DNA from: Paenibacillus donghaensis
GTDB taxonomy: Bacteria > Bacillota > Bacilli > Paenibacillales > Paenibacillaceae
Reading direction: 5' to 3'
DNA: 64,000 nucleotides
NCBI RefSeq assembly: GCF_002192415.1
Contig: NZ_CP021780.1
Span: forward strand, 5,394,001 to 5,458,000
The notes beneath the pieces were generated by a model. It made no database searches, was not told where the DNA came from, and worked only from the letters and a program-made list of their open reading frames with translations. The position numbers and the translations under genes were made by a program. Positions 9,795 to 19,809 of the stretch are shown piece after piece (positions within the stretch are counted from its first letter, which is position 1; each line of letters starts with the position of its first letter).

Positions 9795-10571
9795 TTATCT
9801 GGAACTCAAGCGATCCACATACACCTTGCCTTTGTGATCGATGGAACACAAAAAAACGTCACGAAAGTCAGAAACTCCCTTCTGGCGGATTTGCGTTCTG
9901 AGCCAAAATCTGGTTTTGCCGATCATCTCCAGATTATCGTCCTGCACCTTGCCGTCCATAATCAGCGGTATCGGCAGTCCCTCATATCGGATCTTATGGG
10001 CCGGCAGCTTGACGCCCTGTCCACTATCCGAATTTCCGCTTGGCTCCGAAGCATCCCCCGAAGTATCCGAAGCGTTGGCGCTGCTGTTGCCAGCCTGGTT
10101 AGAGGAGGACATCCGTTTGTTCTTCTCAATCACGGTCAGCTGTCCGCTCGTCTCCAGTATGGCGAACTCCACATCGGCCGGACTGTCTATGTTCTGGCCC
10201 CGCAGCTGCAGCAGCAGATCATCTATATTGTATCTTTGCTTGCGCATCTCTGAACGGTGAAGCTTGCCGTCAGAGATCAGTATACTCGGTTTGCCGTCCA
10301 TCAGTAGCCGCAGCTTGCGGCTCTTCAGACTGAACTCAGCTACCAGCACCTGAATCAGCACCAGCGTAGCCATCGGTACAACCCCGTCATAAATCGGACG
10401 TTCAATATCCTCAATTACAAATACAGCGATCTCGGCGATCATAATGGAAATCGTCAGATCAAATACTGACAATTTCCCGATTTCACGCTTCCCCATAATA
10501 CGCATGCTCAGGAAGATGAAGAAATACATCAGCACGGTCAGAAAAATGTGGGCGGTGATATGCTGGAACAT
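9795..10571 (-). CDS. DUF421 (YetF/YcaP-type) membrane protein
   Basis: 258 residues: three N-terminal membrane segments with the family motif MGKREIGKLSVFDLTISIMI, then a YetF cytosolic domain (LLMDGKPSILISDGKL, YNIDDLLLQLR). Function is unknown in the family; members occur in spore membranes (YetF). Unusual here is a Ser/Asn/Gly/Asp-rich linker of about 35 residues between the two halves of the YetF domain (positions about 155-190). Start ATG at 10571 rather than a codon 10 residues upstream, because GGAG precedes it. Convergent with spoVB, only 2 bases between stops. Confidence 0.85.
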   Translation of the reverse strand: MFQHITAHIFLTVLMYFFIFLSMRIMGKREIGKLSVFDLTISIMIAEIAVFVIEDIERPIYDGVVPMATLVLIQVLVAEFSLKSRKLRLLMDGKPSILISDGKLHRSEMRKQRYNIDDLLLQLRGQNIDSPADVEFAILETSGQLTVIEKNKRMSSSNQAGNSSANASDTSGDASEPSGNSDSGQGVKLPAHKIRYEGLPIPLIMDGKVQDDNLEMIGKTRFWLRTQIRQKGVSDFRDVFLCSIDHKGKVYVDRLSSR

Positions 10572-10786
10572 ATAGCTTCGCTCCCTCCTTTTGCTTCTCA
10601 CCCTTGAGTCTGGCTCGGCAGGCGGATGAATGTAACCCTATTCTGACCGCCCAGAGCAGGGAGCATGCGGAAGTCTGCAGATTAATTAATGGTAAATTAA
10701 TAGTACAGGCAGTTCTTGTACTATTGGGGCAAGCCATCCCATAGAATGAATAATAAAGCTTAATCAAATTTATAGGGGGTTGTACC

Positions 10787-11179
10787 ATGTATTTATTCCG
10801 GCGCCTGTTCTCATGGAGAATAGCCAATCCTGTATTATCCGGTTTATGCCGCTCCTTTCTCTGGATGCTGCTGGGGGCATTCGTGCTTTCTCTACTGCTA
10901 TGGGGCAGCGGGCTGGAAGAACAGGATCTTTCAATGTATACTTATATCGTTCATGGGATTGCCGCCGCATTCGGCGGATTGGCAGCAGGACGCAGGGCGC
11001 TCAGCAAGGGCTGGTACCATGGCAGCCTAACCGGAGCCTTCTACGGCATCATTGTTCTGCTGGTCGGCTTCCTGGCGCTGGACAGCTCATGGTCGGGGTC
11101 AGATCTGCTGTGGATTCTGGCGGCCGCCGCCATCGCCGCACTTGGCGGAATGTTTGGCGTAAATTTACAAAAGAACTAA
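10787..11179 (+). CDS. TIGR04086-type small membrane protein
   Basis: 130 residues with four hydrophobic segments and Gly/Ala-rich helices (GIAAAFGGLAAGRRA, GLLGGMFG-like end). I recognise the family found near yajC and secDF in Bacillus and Paenibacillus (YrzE type). No function is known. AGGGGG precedes ATG at 10787. Confidence 0.65.
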   Translation: MYLFRRLFSWRIANPVLSGLCRSFLWMLLGAFVLSLLLWGSGLEEQDLSMYTYIVHGIAAAFGGLAAGRRALSKGWYHGSLTGAFYGIIVLLVGFLALDSSWSGSDLLWILAAAAIAALGGMFGVNLQKN

Positions 11180-11275
11180 AATATTAATTCTCTAAAATTG
11201 AAATCATTCCTTGAATATATGTTAAACTGTGTTCATCTGATTTCATCCAAAGGGTTCAAGGAGGCTTCGATTGTT

Positions 11276-12115
11276 TTGCTGTACCAATCAATGAATTACG
11301 TTGTACTGTATACGGTTGTACTTGTCATTCTATTAATCTGGCTGGGGGCCAGACGCAATCCGCTGATGGCGCTGGTGGATACCGGAAGGGAGCTTCTCTC
11401 GTCCTACAAGTTCCTGCTGCTGTTTGCCGGTATGTTTGGTGTGCTTGCCTTGAATAAATATGAGCTTAATATGGAGAGAGAGATGAATTTATCCTCCGAC
11501 TATACTTCCTTTATTTATGGACTTGAGGGGCATTTCGTCCAGAAGCTGCAGGAGCTGTTCTACGCTCCATGGCTGACTCCCATTATCGTTTTCTTCTATA
11601 TTTTTATGCTTCAGGCTGTACTCGCTGCTTCCCTTGGCGTCTATGCCCTGGGCAAGAATCGTGTGATGCTGTACGCCACCTGCTACGCTATTATCATCAA
11701 TTATGCAATTGCGATTCCTTTTTATCTTTATTTTCCTGTAGATGAGGTATGGTCTTATGCTCCAGCTGGTGTCAAATTCGTAATGCTGGAGGTCTTCCCC
11801 CGGTTTGAAGAGGAATACAGGCCGCTCTCCGGGCTGAACAACTGTTTCCCAAGCCTCCATACATCTATATCCGTAACGATGGCTCTGCTGGCGATCCGTT
11901 CGGGCAACCGCCGCTGGATGGTGATCACAGGCATTACCGCAGCCATTATAGTATTTGGCATTTTCTATCTCGGCATTCACTGGCTGACAGATATGATTGG
12001 CGGCTCATTGCTGGCCGTCTTGGCTACATCGCTGGGGGTTCAGCTGGCCAGACTTACGCTGCGTACCAAAGAGAACTCCGTCCTGCTGCAGAGCCGGGTT
12101 AGTGATACACAATAA
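11276..12115 (+). CDS. PAP2-family membrane phosphatase
   Basis: About 279 residues, six hydrophobic segments. PAP2 signature parts are visible: FPSLHTSISVT (motif 2, SxHxx) and GIHWLTDMIGG (motif 3, with the catalytic His and Asp); motif 1 is less clear. Acts on lipid phosphates at the membrane; a phosphatidylglycerophosphate, undecaprenyl-PP or inositol-lipid role cannot be told apart. Start is unsure: AAGGAGG at 11258-11264 favours TTG at 11276 or ATG at 11291; an upstream TTG at 11198 is possible. Downstream is the repeat array, not a gene. Confidence 0.8.
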   Translation: MLYQSMNYVVLYTVVLVILLIWLGARRNPLMALVDTGRELLSSYKFLLLFAGMFGVLALNKYELNMEREMNLSSDYTSFIYGLEGHFVQKLQELFYAPWLTPIIVFFYIFMLQAVLAASLGVYALGKNRVMLYATCYAIIINYAIAIPFYLYFPVDEVWSYAPAGVKFVMLEVFPRFEEEYRPLSGLNNCFPSLHTSISVTMALLAIRSGNRRWMVITGITAAIIVFGIFYLGIHWLTDMIGGSLLAVLATSLGVQLARLTLRTKENSVLLQSRVSDTQ

Positions 12116-12134
12116 ATGATCGATCCCTCCCAAA

Positions 12135-12154
12135 CCCTCCCTTCCAAGGGAGGG
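12135..12154. repeat. Perfect short inverted repeat in a non-coding block
   Basis: CCCTCCCTT-CC-AAGGGAGGG, 9-bp arms with a 2-base loop. The block 12120-12320 has no convincing gene; this hairpin sits just after the PAP2 gene and looks like a dispersed intergenic element rather than a terminator (no T-run). Confidence 0.5.
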
Positions 12155-12320
12155 CCCCAAAGGGTTGCACCCTCTGGACACCTGCAAGTTTGGCGAATGA
12201 GCCTGGCGGTACTGTGATTAGGAGGCTATGGTGGGAGGATCGCTTATCCCTGCGGGACCGCTTGGACGCCGCTGGTGTTGGCCTGCTATCCCTGACGGGA
12301 TGCACGGCCGGGGTTGTAGA

Positions 12321-12692
12321 TCAAGAGCAGGCTGTTCCTTCGGAATGCGCAAGACCTTAAGGGCAAGAGCAGGCTGTTCCTTCGGAATGCGCGAGACCCT
12401 GTAGGGCAAGAGCAGGCTGTTCCTTCGGAATGCGCAAGACCCTGAGGGCAAGAGCAGGCTGTTCCTTCGGAATGCGCGAGACCCTGTAGGGCAAGAACAG
12501 GCTGTTCCTTCGGAATGCGCAAGACCCTTAGGGCAAGAGCGGGCTGTTCCTTCGGAATGCGCAAGACCCTTAGGGCAAGAGCGGGCTGTTCCTTCGGAAT
12601 GCGCAAGACCCTTAGGACAAGAGCGAGCTGTTCCTTCGGAATGCGCAAGACCGTTTGGGCAAGAGCGAGCTGTTCCTTCGGAATGCGCAAGA
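12321..12692. repeat. Nine-copy 42/43-bp tandem repeat (minisatellite)
   Basis: The core GCTGTTCCTTCGGAATGCGC recurs at 12331, 12373, 12416, 12458, 12501, 12543, 12585, 12627 and 12669. Spacing is 42, 43, 42, 43, then 42 throughout, so the first four copies are two 85-bp dimers. The preceding bases drift from AGCAG to AGCGG to AGCGA along the array, as expected for stepwise local duplication. TTCC-TTC-GGAA inside each unit can form a tiny hairpin. Frames are open on both strands but no binding site or start supports a protein. Placed between PAP2 and yajC. Confidence 0.95.
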
Positions 12693-12693
12693 A

Positions 12694-12732
12694 AAAAGCG
12701 GTGTCACCCTATTATAGAGTGACACCGCTTTT
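12694..12732. terminator. Terminator of the yajC-ruv cluster
   Basis: AAAAGCGGTGTCAC and GTGACACCGCTTTT make a perfect 14-bp stem with an 11-base loop. It lies past the yajC stop on the minus strand and abuts the last copy of the tandem repeat. Confidence 0.9.
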
Positions 12733-12752
12733 ATGTATTGCCGAGAAATGGC

Positions 12753-13058
12753 TTATTCCTTGCTGTCTGCATCTTGAATCGAATGGCTGATGGAACCGCG
12801 ATCAAAAGTCAAACGGGTAACATCGTTAACTCGCAAGACACAAATGTCATCCGAAATCTCCATGATTGTACCATGAAGACCTCCAATGGTAACTACCTTG
12901 TCGCCCTTCTTCAAAGACTTCAGCATAAGATTTCTTGTCTTGGTCTTCTTCTGTTGCGGACGAATCAGCAAGAAGTAGAATACAACAAACATAAGGACAA
13001 ACGGACCCACCAGGCCTAGAATACTTCCACCAGTCGCTGATTGTGCTAATTGAAACAT
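12753..13058 (-). CDS. yajC: Preprotein translocase subunit YajC
   Basis: 101-residue single-pass protein that joins SecDF in the holotranslocon. One N-terminal membrane segment ends in YFLLIRPQQKK, the YajC signature, followed by GDKVVTIGGLHGTI. ATG at 13058 has GGGGGGAG upstream. Last gene of a leftward cluster after tgt and closed by a strong terminator. Confidence 0.95.
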   Translation of the reverse strand: MFQLAQSATGGSILGLVGPFVLMFVVFYFLLIRPQQKKTKTRNLMLKSLKKGDKVVTIGGLHGTIMEISDDICVLRVNDVTRLTFDRGSISHSIQDADSKE

Positions 13059-13103
13059 CTTTCTCCCCCCTTTCAAATAACTGTAAAGCATGATTACACT
13101 GCC

Positions 13104-14243
<1,140 letters not shown>

Positions 14244-14260
14244 TTAACCATCCTCAAATC

Positions 14261-15289
14261 TTAATAAATAAACATTGCATCGCCAAAGCTGAAGAAGCGG
14301 TATTGCTCTTCAATCGCCTCCGCATAAGCGGCCAGAATTGCTTCCCGGCCTGCCAGCGCGCTGACCAGCATCACAAGCGTGGACTTCGGCAGATGAAAGT
14401 TCGTAATCAGAGCATCCACAACATTAAACCGGTATCCCGGGTAAATAAAAATATCGGTCCAGCCGCTGCATTCCTGAAGCGGTCCGCCCGCATATTGCCT
14501 GCCAACCGTTTCGAGTGTCCGGCAGGAGGTCGTTCCCACAGCTACAATCCGGCTGCCTCTTGCTTTCGCGGCATTGAGCAATTCAGCCGTTTCGCGGGAC
14601 AGCATAAAATACTCGGAGTGCATCACATGTTCTTCAACCTTGTCCACCGACATGGGACGGAAGGTGCCCAGTCCCACATGCAGCGTGATGTAGGCAATAT
14701 TCACGCCCTTGTCTTGCAGCTGCCCCAGCAGCTCCTCGGTGAAATGAAGGCCCGCCGTTGGAGCTGCCGCTGATCCTTCATGGCGCGCATATACGGTCTG
14801 GTACCGTTCACGGTCATCCAGAGCCTCCTTGATATAGGGCGGAAGCGGCATATTGCCCAGCCTGTCGAGAATTTCATTAAAGATCCCCTCATAGCTGAAC
14901 TTCAGCGTACGTCCACCCATATCCGATTCACCTTCAACCACTGCGCGAAGCTCATCACCGAAGATAATGACGGCCCCGGTCTTCAGCTTCTTGCCAGGCT
15001 TCACCAGGGCTTCCCAGCGGTCTTCTCCCAGGTTCTTCAGCAGAAGAACCTCTGCCTTCGCACCTGTGTCTTCCTTGGTTCCGAACAGCCGTGCGGGAAT
15101 TACTCTTGTATCGTTAAGAACAAGTGTGTCGCCCGGCTGCAGATAATCCACAATATCGCTGAAATGCCGGTGGTCCGTCTGCCCGGTCTCCTTGTTGACC
15201 AGCAGCAGCTTGGAGGAGCTGCGGTCGGAAAGCGGAGTCTGGGCAATCAGTTCCTCCGGCAGATGAAAGTCATAAAGTTCTACATCCAT
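14261..15289 (-). CDS. queA: S-adenosylmethionine:tRNA ribosyltransferase-isomerase
   Basis: Transfers the ribosyl group of SAM to preQ1 in tRNA, giving epoxyqueuosine. 342 residues with [20 protein letters not shown] at the N-terminus, [15 protein letters not shown], and [12 protein letters not shown], all classic QueA. Next to tgt, so the two steps are co-expressed. ATG at 15289 lies 9 bases after the end of the SpoIID-like gene. Confidence 0.97.
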   Translation of the reverse strand: MDVELYDFHLPEELIAQTPLSDRSSSKLLLVNKETGQTDHRHFSDIVDYLQPGDTLVLNDTRVIPARLFGTKEDTGAKAEVLLLKNLGEDRWEALVKPGKKLKTGAVIIFGDELRAVVEGESDMGGRTLKFSYEGIFNEILDRLGNMPLPPYIKEALDDRERYQTVYARHEGSAAAPTAGLHFTEELLGQLQDKGVNIAYITLHVGLGTFRPMSVDKVEEHVMHSEYFMLSRETAELLNAAKARGSRIVAVGTTSCRTLETVGRQYAGGPLQECSGWTDIFIYPGYRFNVVDALITNFHLPKSTLVMLVSALAGREAILAAYAEAIEEQYRFFSFGDAMFIY

Positions 15290-15298
15290 GTCCTGTCT

Positions 15299-17401
15299 TC
15301 ATTCCTTAACTATAGTAACGTTATTATAATAGTGTTGCAATATTTGTCTGTAATCATACCCGCTGTCCGCCATGCCCTTGACACCCCATTGGGACATGCC
15401 CAGTCCATGGCCGTAGCCCTGGCCGACAAACAGAAATCCTGTGCTGCCAGAAACGACTCTGGCTGCGGCATCCATGCCCATTACTACGGTTCCCTTGCCG
15501 CCTGCCGTCACCTTGCCGGTTGCGGAGAGTACCCCGGCACTGGTTGAGCTGCCGATACTTGCGGTAGCCCCGTCAGCACCTAATACAGTATAACTTCCGG
15601 CAGGTACAATATCAAACAATGTGCTTGGCAATCCGTTGAACGCGGAACGGAACATATCCGGGTATTTCACCTTCAGAACTTCGCCGTTGGCTTTCACTTG
15701 AACCGCTCTGCCCGATGGGCCGCGCTGCGTAACCTGCAGATTCAGAATGGAGGAGGGCAGAGTGCCGGTGACCTTGCCTTGCAGGCTTTTGAGCAGCTCA
15801 GCGGAAGTGTAAGGGCCCCTGATCCAGCTGTAGCTGCCGGATTCATACACTATATCCAGCACCACTGCATTCTCGCCCGGATTCAGCTTGCCTACCCCAC
15901 TGACACTGCTCTCGATCAACGGCAACGGCCGGATGTTGACATCCTTCGTGGTGGCCGTGGCGTATTCCAGCCCTGCGGCAGTCTTGCTGCCGGTTAATTT
16001 GATGTTGTCTTCACGCGCATACCCGGAAACTCCGTTGCTGAGCAAGAGGGAATACCACTTCTTGGCACTCACTACCGCTGCCGTATCTCCGGTACTCGGC
16101 ACGCTGACGAACATCTTGCCTCCGTTGCCCCACACCTCCGAAGGATCAGCCGTCTTTCCGCCGCTATTGGAGGAGAACACAGCTTCTACAATTTTGTCAC
16201 CGCTCTTCAGCACTTCTCCGGCCGTGGCATCGACAGCCTTGATAATGCTGGGAGCTTCCGAACCGATCCCGTTATACACCTGGCTAAGCGTAGTATCGAC
16301 CACGTTCGCCACATCAAAACGTGTCCCCTGAGACAACGCATAGCTGCGGGCAGCTACTGCCTGAGCCTTCAGTGCTTCTTCATGCCAGCTGGACGATACT
16401 TCCCCGCCGACCACGGCATACAAATATTGCTCCAACGACACTTCATTAATTACCGCGAGCGAGCCATTCAGGCTGCTCAGCTCCATATTGCCGCGATAGA
16501 TCCGCTTGGATTTCTCTGTAACTTGAATGCCTGCGTCATTCCCTCCGGCAATGAACTTGGGCTCGCTGCCCGCGAGGAGATAGTGCGGGGCCTGCACCTC
16601 ACTACTGAGGCTGAGACCTGCATCCTGGCGGACGATCAAGGCGGACGATGAGCCATCAACGGTTACCAGAACACGCCCTGGAACCGCTGCGGCTGCGGCT
16701 GCCTGAAGGACAGCCAGCTCATTGTCGCTGGCCGCTTCACCTACCCAGACACTATAGGGGGTACTGGCTGAAAGTCCGGCCGGCAGCACAAGCCAAGCGT
16801 CAAGCCCTGCTGCTCTATATTCGGCAAGCGCAGCTTCCGCACCATCCTGCGAGCTGAAGGTCCCCGCCGAGAGATGTTTCATCCCAGCTACCACAGGAAG
16901 CTGACCCGCAGGAATGGACAGGCCGGCTTTAGCTACCCGGTCTGCCCCAGTCTTGGCCGCCGCTTCGCTGGCGTACACCCCTGTGTACAACTGGTAGACT
17001 TTCGCCCCGTTCTTCGAGATCGTGAACAGCTGCGGTTTATCCGAAGTGGACTGCAGTTTCTTGGCCGCATCCGCCGCTTCTGTCCAGAGCGTGGTTTCCA
17101 GGACCTTCACCCGGAAGCCGTCCAGACTGGCACGGGCTTGGGCCTTGGCCGGAACATTCAGCAGCGGCGCGCTGCCTGTGCCAAGAGAGAAGCCCTGCTC
17201 CGATTGCAGCGTTACCAGTGGTACGGTTGATTTATATTTCGTGCCGATATCGGCATAGAGCACAACTCTGATCGTCCCGGCAGCAATGGCATCACTGGCA
17301 TCCACCAGCGGTGCCAATACGCATACGGCAGCAAATGCAGCTGCCATCCAGCCCTTGCTGCGGAGAATCCTGTCTGTCCATTTCGGTCTGGCCTGTGTCA
17401 T
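15299..17401 (-). CDS. Secreted SpoIID/LytB-domain protein with SPOR-like repeats
   Basis: 700 residues with an N-terminal signal peptide or anchor (hydrophobic 18-36). Residues about 95-205 hold two SPOR-like stretches (KVYQLYTGVYASEAAAKT, MKHLSAGTFSSQDGAEAAL), which bind denuded glycan. The SpoIID core spans about 305-420 and 640-700, with VSLEQYLYAVVGGEVSSSW, where Glu334 aligns with the catalytic acid of the lytic transglycosylase, and the terminal GYGHGLGMSQWG. Expected to cut peptidoglycan stripped of stem peptides, outside the cell. An insert of about 200 residues splits the core. AAGGAGG is 7 bases before ATG. It sits inside the ruvB-queA interval, unlike Bacillus. Engulfment SpoIID itself is shorter, so this is a relative. 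Confidence 0.85.
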   Translation of the reverse strand: MTQARPKWTDRILRSKGWMAAAFAAVCVLAPLVDASDAIAAGTIRVVLYADIGTKYKSTVPLVTLQSEQGFSLGTGSAPLLNVPAKAQARASLDGFRVKVLETTLWTEAADAAKKLQSTSDKPQLFTISKNGAKVYQLYTGVYASEAAAKTGADRVAKAGLSIPAGQLPVVAGMKHLSAGTFSSQDGAEAALAEYRAAGLDAWLVLPAGLSASTPYSVWVGEAASDNELAVLQAAAAAAVPGRVLVTVDGSSSALIVRQDAGLSLSSEVQAPHYLLAGSEPKFIAGGNDAGIQVTEKSKRIYRGNMELSSLNGSLAVINEVSLEQYLYAVVGGEVSSSWHEEALKAQAVAARSYALSQGTRFDVANVVDTTLSQVYNGIGSEAPSIIKAVDATAGEVLKSGDKIVEAVFSSNSGGKTADPSEVWGNGGKMFVSVPSTGDTAAVVSAKKWYSLLLSNGVSGYAREDNIKLTGSKTAAGLEYATATTKDVNIRPLPLIESSVSGVGKLNPGENAVVLDIVYESGSYSWIRGPYTSAELLKSLQGKVTGTLPSSILNLQVTQRGPSGRAVQVKANGEVLKVKYPDMFRSAFNGLPSTLFDIVPAGSYTVLGADGATASIGSSTSAGVLSATGKVTAGGKGTVVMGMDAAARVVSGSTGFLFVGQGYGHGLGMSQWGVKGMADSGYDYRQILQHYYNNVTIVKE

Positions 17402-17440
17402 CTGTATGCCTCCTTAGAAAATTGCTGTTGTCTCTCTGGC

Positions 17441-18448
17441 TTAGTTCGGCTGCGGCGGGAGTGGAATCCCCAAATGCAGGTAGCCTGCGGGGGTAACCAC
17501 TCTGCCGCGCGGTGTGCGCTGCAGAAAGCCAATCTGCAACAGATAAGGCTCATACACATCCTCTATCGTCTGGCTCTCTTCGCCGATGGTGGCTGCAATG
17601 GTATCCAGCCCCACCGGTCCTCCGCGGAAGCCGGTGATCATCGAATGGAGCATTTTGTGGTCGATGTTATCCAGCCCGCGCGGGTCAACCTGCAGCATCT
17701 TCAGCGCTTCTGCGGCAATCTCCGGCGTAATGATCCCGTCGCCGCGCACCTGCGCGAAGTCGCGTACACGCTTCAGCAGCCGGTTCGCAATCCGCGGAGT
17801 CCCGCGTGAACGCAAGGCAATGCCGTCAGCGGCATCGCCCAGAATCTCAATGCCGAGCAGGTCGGCATTGCGGGCCACGATGTAGCTCAGCTCATCCATC
17901 GTGTAGAATTCCAGGCGGCTGACGACGCCGAAGCGGTCGCGCAGCGGCGCCGACAGCAGACCAGCCCGGGTGGTGGCGCCGATCAGCGTGAACGGCGGCA
18001 GATCCAGCCGGACCGAGCGGGCGCTTGGCCCTTTGCCGATCATGATATCCAGCGCGAAGTCCTCCATCGCCGGATACATGACCTCTTCCACCGTGCGGTG
18101 CAGCCGGTGAATCTCATCGATGAACAGCACATCACCTTCCTGCAGATTGGTCAGCAGGGCAGCAAGATCACCCGGCCGCTCGATCGCCGGACCGGAGGTT
18201 ATCCGCAGGTTAACGCCCAGCTCATTGGCGATAATGTTGGCCAGCGTGGTTTTGCCCAGACCCGGAGGGCCGTAGAGCAGCACGTGGTCCAGCGCTTCGC
18301 TGCGCATTTTGGCAGCTTCTATATAAATCTTCAGGTTCTCTTTGACCTGGTTCTGTCCAATATATTCAGCCAGATATCTGGGGCGCAGACTCAGCTCCGC
18401 CGCCTGTTCATCCATCATCAGATTGGCTGAGATAATCCGGTCATCCAT
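17441..18448 (-). CDS. ruvB: Holliday junction branch migration ATPase RuvB
   Basis: 335-residue AAA+ motor. Walker [10 protein letters not shown] at 60-68, Walker B DEIH at 111-114, sensor [18 protein letters not shown] and the C-terminal winged helix. Starts at ATG 18448, three codons inside the longest frame, with GGGGAG 8 bases upstream. Follows ruvA with 28 bases between. Confidence 0.97.
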   Translation of the reverse strand: MDDRIISANLMMDEQAAELSLRPRYLAEYIGQNQVKENLKIYIEAAKMRSEALDHVLLYGPPGLGKTTLANIIANELGVNLRITSGPAIERPGDLAALLTNLQEGDVLFIDEIHRLHRTVEEVMYPAMEDFALDIMIGKGPSARSVRLDLPPFTLIGATTRAGLLSAPLRDRFGVVSRLEFYTMDELSYIVARNADLLGIEILGDAADGIALRSRGTPRIANRLLKRVRDFAQVRGDGIITPEIAAEALKMLQVDPRGLDNIDHKMLHSMITGFRGGPVGLDTIAATIGEESQTIEDVYEPYLLQIGFLQRTPRGRVVTPAGYLHLGIPLPPQPN

Positions 18449-18476
18449 CCTTCTCACTCCCCATTCTCAGCACAGG

Positions 18477-19100
18477 CTACTTCGCCAGATACAGCAGCCC
18501 CAGCGCCTTCTTCATTAATACGTCCACTGGCTCCGCCTCCGCACCCTGCTTCTTCAGCGCCAGCCAAGTCCGGTCCAGCTCGCTTTCGGTATAACCCAGC
18601 GCCCGCAGCGCTTCCCTTGCTTCCTGCCAAGACAGACCCTCAGCAGCCTGATCCTCCTCCGCTGCAACGGCGAACAATCCTGTCTGCATCGAGGCTGCGC
18701 TTAAGCCGTCCAGCTTGTCCTTGAGATCCAGGATCATCCGCTGTGCCGTCTTCTTCCCGATGCCGGGCAGCTTGGTCAGATAGGTCAGGTTCTCCTGATA
18801 GATCGCAGTGATCAGCTGGTCCGGCGTACCGCCGGTCAGAATGCCGAGCGCTACTCTTGGGCCGATGCCGCTCACCTCGATCAGCTTGCGGAAGAGCCGC
18901 TGTTCCTCACGAGTCGGGAAGCCAAATAGCAATGTCGCATCCTCGCGGCTCTGATAATGGATATAGATGGTCTGCTCTCCGGTAACTTTGGCAAACAGAT
19001 ACGGGTTCGGGCAGAAGACCCGGTATCCAACCCCCTGCACATCCAGCACCACATATTCTGACTCCAAATGAGCCATCGTTCCTCTTAAGTAATCTATCAT
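18477..19100 (-). CDS. ruvA: Holliday junction helicase subunit RuvA
   Basis: 207 residues that form the junction-binding tetramer under RuvB. MIDYLRGTMAHLESEYVVLDVQ is the OB domain; two helix-hairpin-helix motifs read VSGIGPRVALGIL and LPGIGKKTAQRMIL; domain III at the C-terminus binds RuvB. Its start overlaps the ruvC stop by 4 bases, implying coupled translation. Confidence 0.97.
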   Translation of the reverse strand: MIDYLRGTMAHLESEYVVLDVQGVGYRVFCPNPYLFAKVTGEQTIYIHYQSREDATLLFGFPTREEQRLFRKLIEVSGIGPRVALGILTGGTPDQLITAIYQENLTYLTKLPGIGKKTAQRMILDLKDKLDGLSAASMQTGLFAVAAEEDQAAEGLSWQEAREALRALGYTESELDRTWLALKKQGAEAEPVDVLMKKALGLLYLAK

Positions 19101-19600
19101 TTGCGCAATACCTCATTTAACTTGGAATTTAGACTGGTCGAATGGGCATGGCATACCGCCACCGCCAGTGCATCCGCCACATCATCGGGCTTCGGGATAA
19201 CCGACAGCTTCAGCAGCAGCTTCACCATCTCCTGCACCTGCCGCTTCTCGGCCTTGCCGTAGCCTACAACCGCTTGCTTGACCATCATCGGCGTGTATTC
19301 CGCGACCGGCAGGCCGCGCTGCACAGCGGCCAGAATCAGCACGCCGCGCGCCTGCGCCACCGGCAGCGCTGTTGTCACATTGCGGCTGAAGAACAGCTTC
19401 TCCACCGCTACCGTATCTGGCTGGTATTTGTCGATCAGCTGAACCATGCCTTCGTACACATGCAGCAGGCGTTCCGCCTCCGGCGTATGGGCTTCGGTCT
19501 GAATACAGCCGTATTGCACGGGTGTTAATTTGTTGCCTTCCTTATCTATGAAACCGAAGCCGACAATCGCCAGCCCCGGGTCAATTCCCAGAATGCGCAA
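19097..19600 (-). CDS. ruvC: Holliday junction resolvase RuvC
   Basis: 167-residue RNase H-fold nuclease that cuts junctions. LRILGIDPGLAIVGFG carries the first catalytic Asp, VEKLFFSRNVTTALPVAQARG the conserved Glu, and KPDDVADALAVAVCHA the last acidic pair. TTG at 19600 is preferred over a start 19 codons upstream because GAGGAG precedes it and length then matches the family. First of ruvC-ruvA-ruvB; Bacillus subtilis lacks RuvC (it uses RecU), so its presence fits Paenibacillus. Confidence 0.95.
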   Translation of the reverse strand: MRILGIDPGLAIVGFGFIDKEGNKLTPVQYGCIQTEAHTPEAERLLHVYEGMVQLIDKYQPDTVAVEKLFFSRNVTTALPVAQARGVLILAAVQRGLPVAEYTPMMVKQAVVGYGKAEKRQVQEMVKLLLKLSVIPKPDDVADALAVAVCHAHSTSLNSKLNEVLRK

Positions 19601-19750
19601 GATCTGATCTCTCCTCTGCCAGCGGCCAAGCCCTGCACCGCATTCATCCATTTGCATCGCTGTAAAGCGAACATATGTATTCTTTCTAAACTATTATAGC
19701 AAAAATAGCTCTTCCGGGAGAACAAAAGATATATTTTCTTAGATTCAACC

Positions 19751-19795
19751 AAAAAAGGCTGTCCCGGCCGCAGGGCAACGGCTTCAAGACAACCT
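19751..19795 (-). terminator. Terminator of bofC
   Basis: On the minus strand AGGTTGTC pairs with GACAGCCT followed by TTTTTT; an inner GC-rich loop may pair further. Separates bofC from ruvC. Confidence 0.7.
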
Positions 19796-19809
19796 GTGTT
19801 TCTTCTTGC

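Noticed and set aside
12321..12692. CRISPR array
   Set aside because: Units of 42-43 bp repeat end to end with no unique spacers, and there are no cas genes.
12286..12790. Repeat protein encoded by the tandem array, on either strand
   Set aside because: Frames on both strands are open only because the unit is close to 14 codons; no Shine-Dalgarno and start, and the 43-bp units shift the frame.
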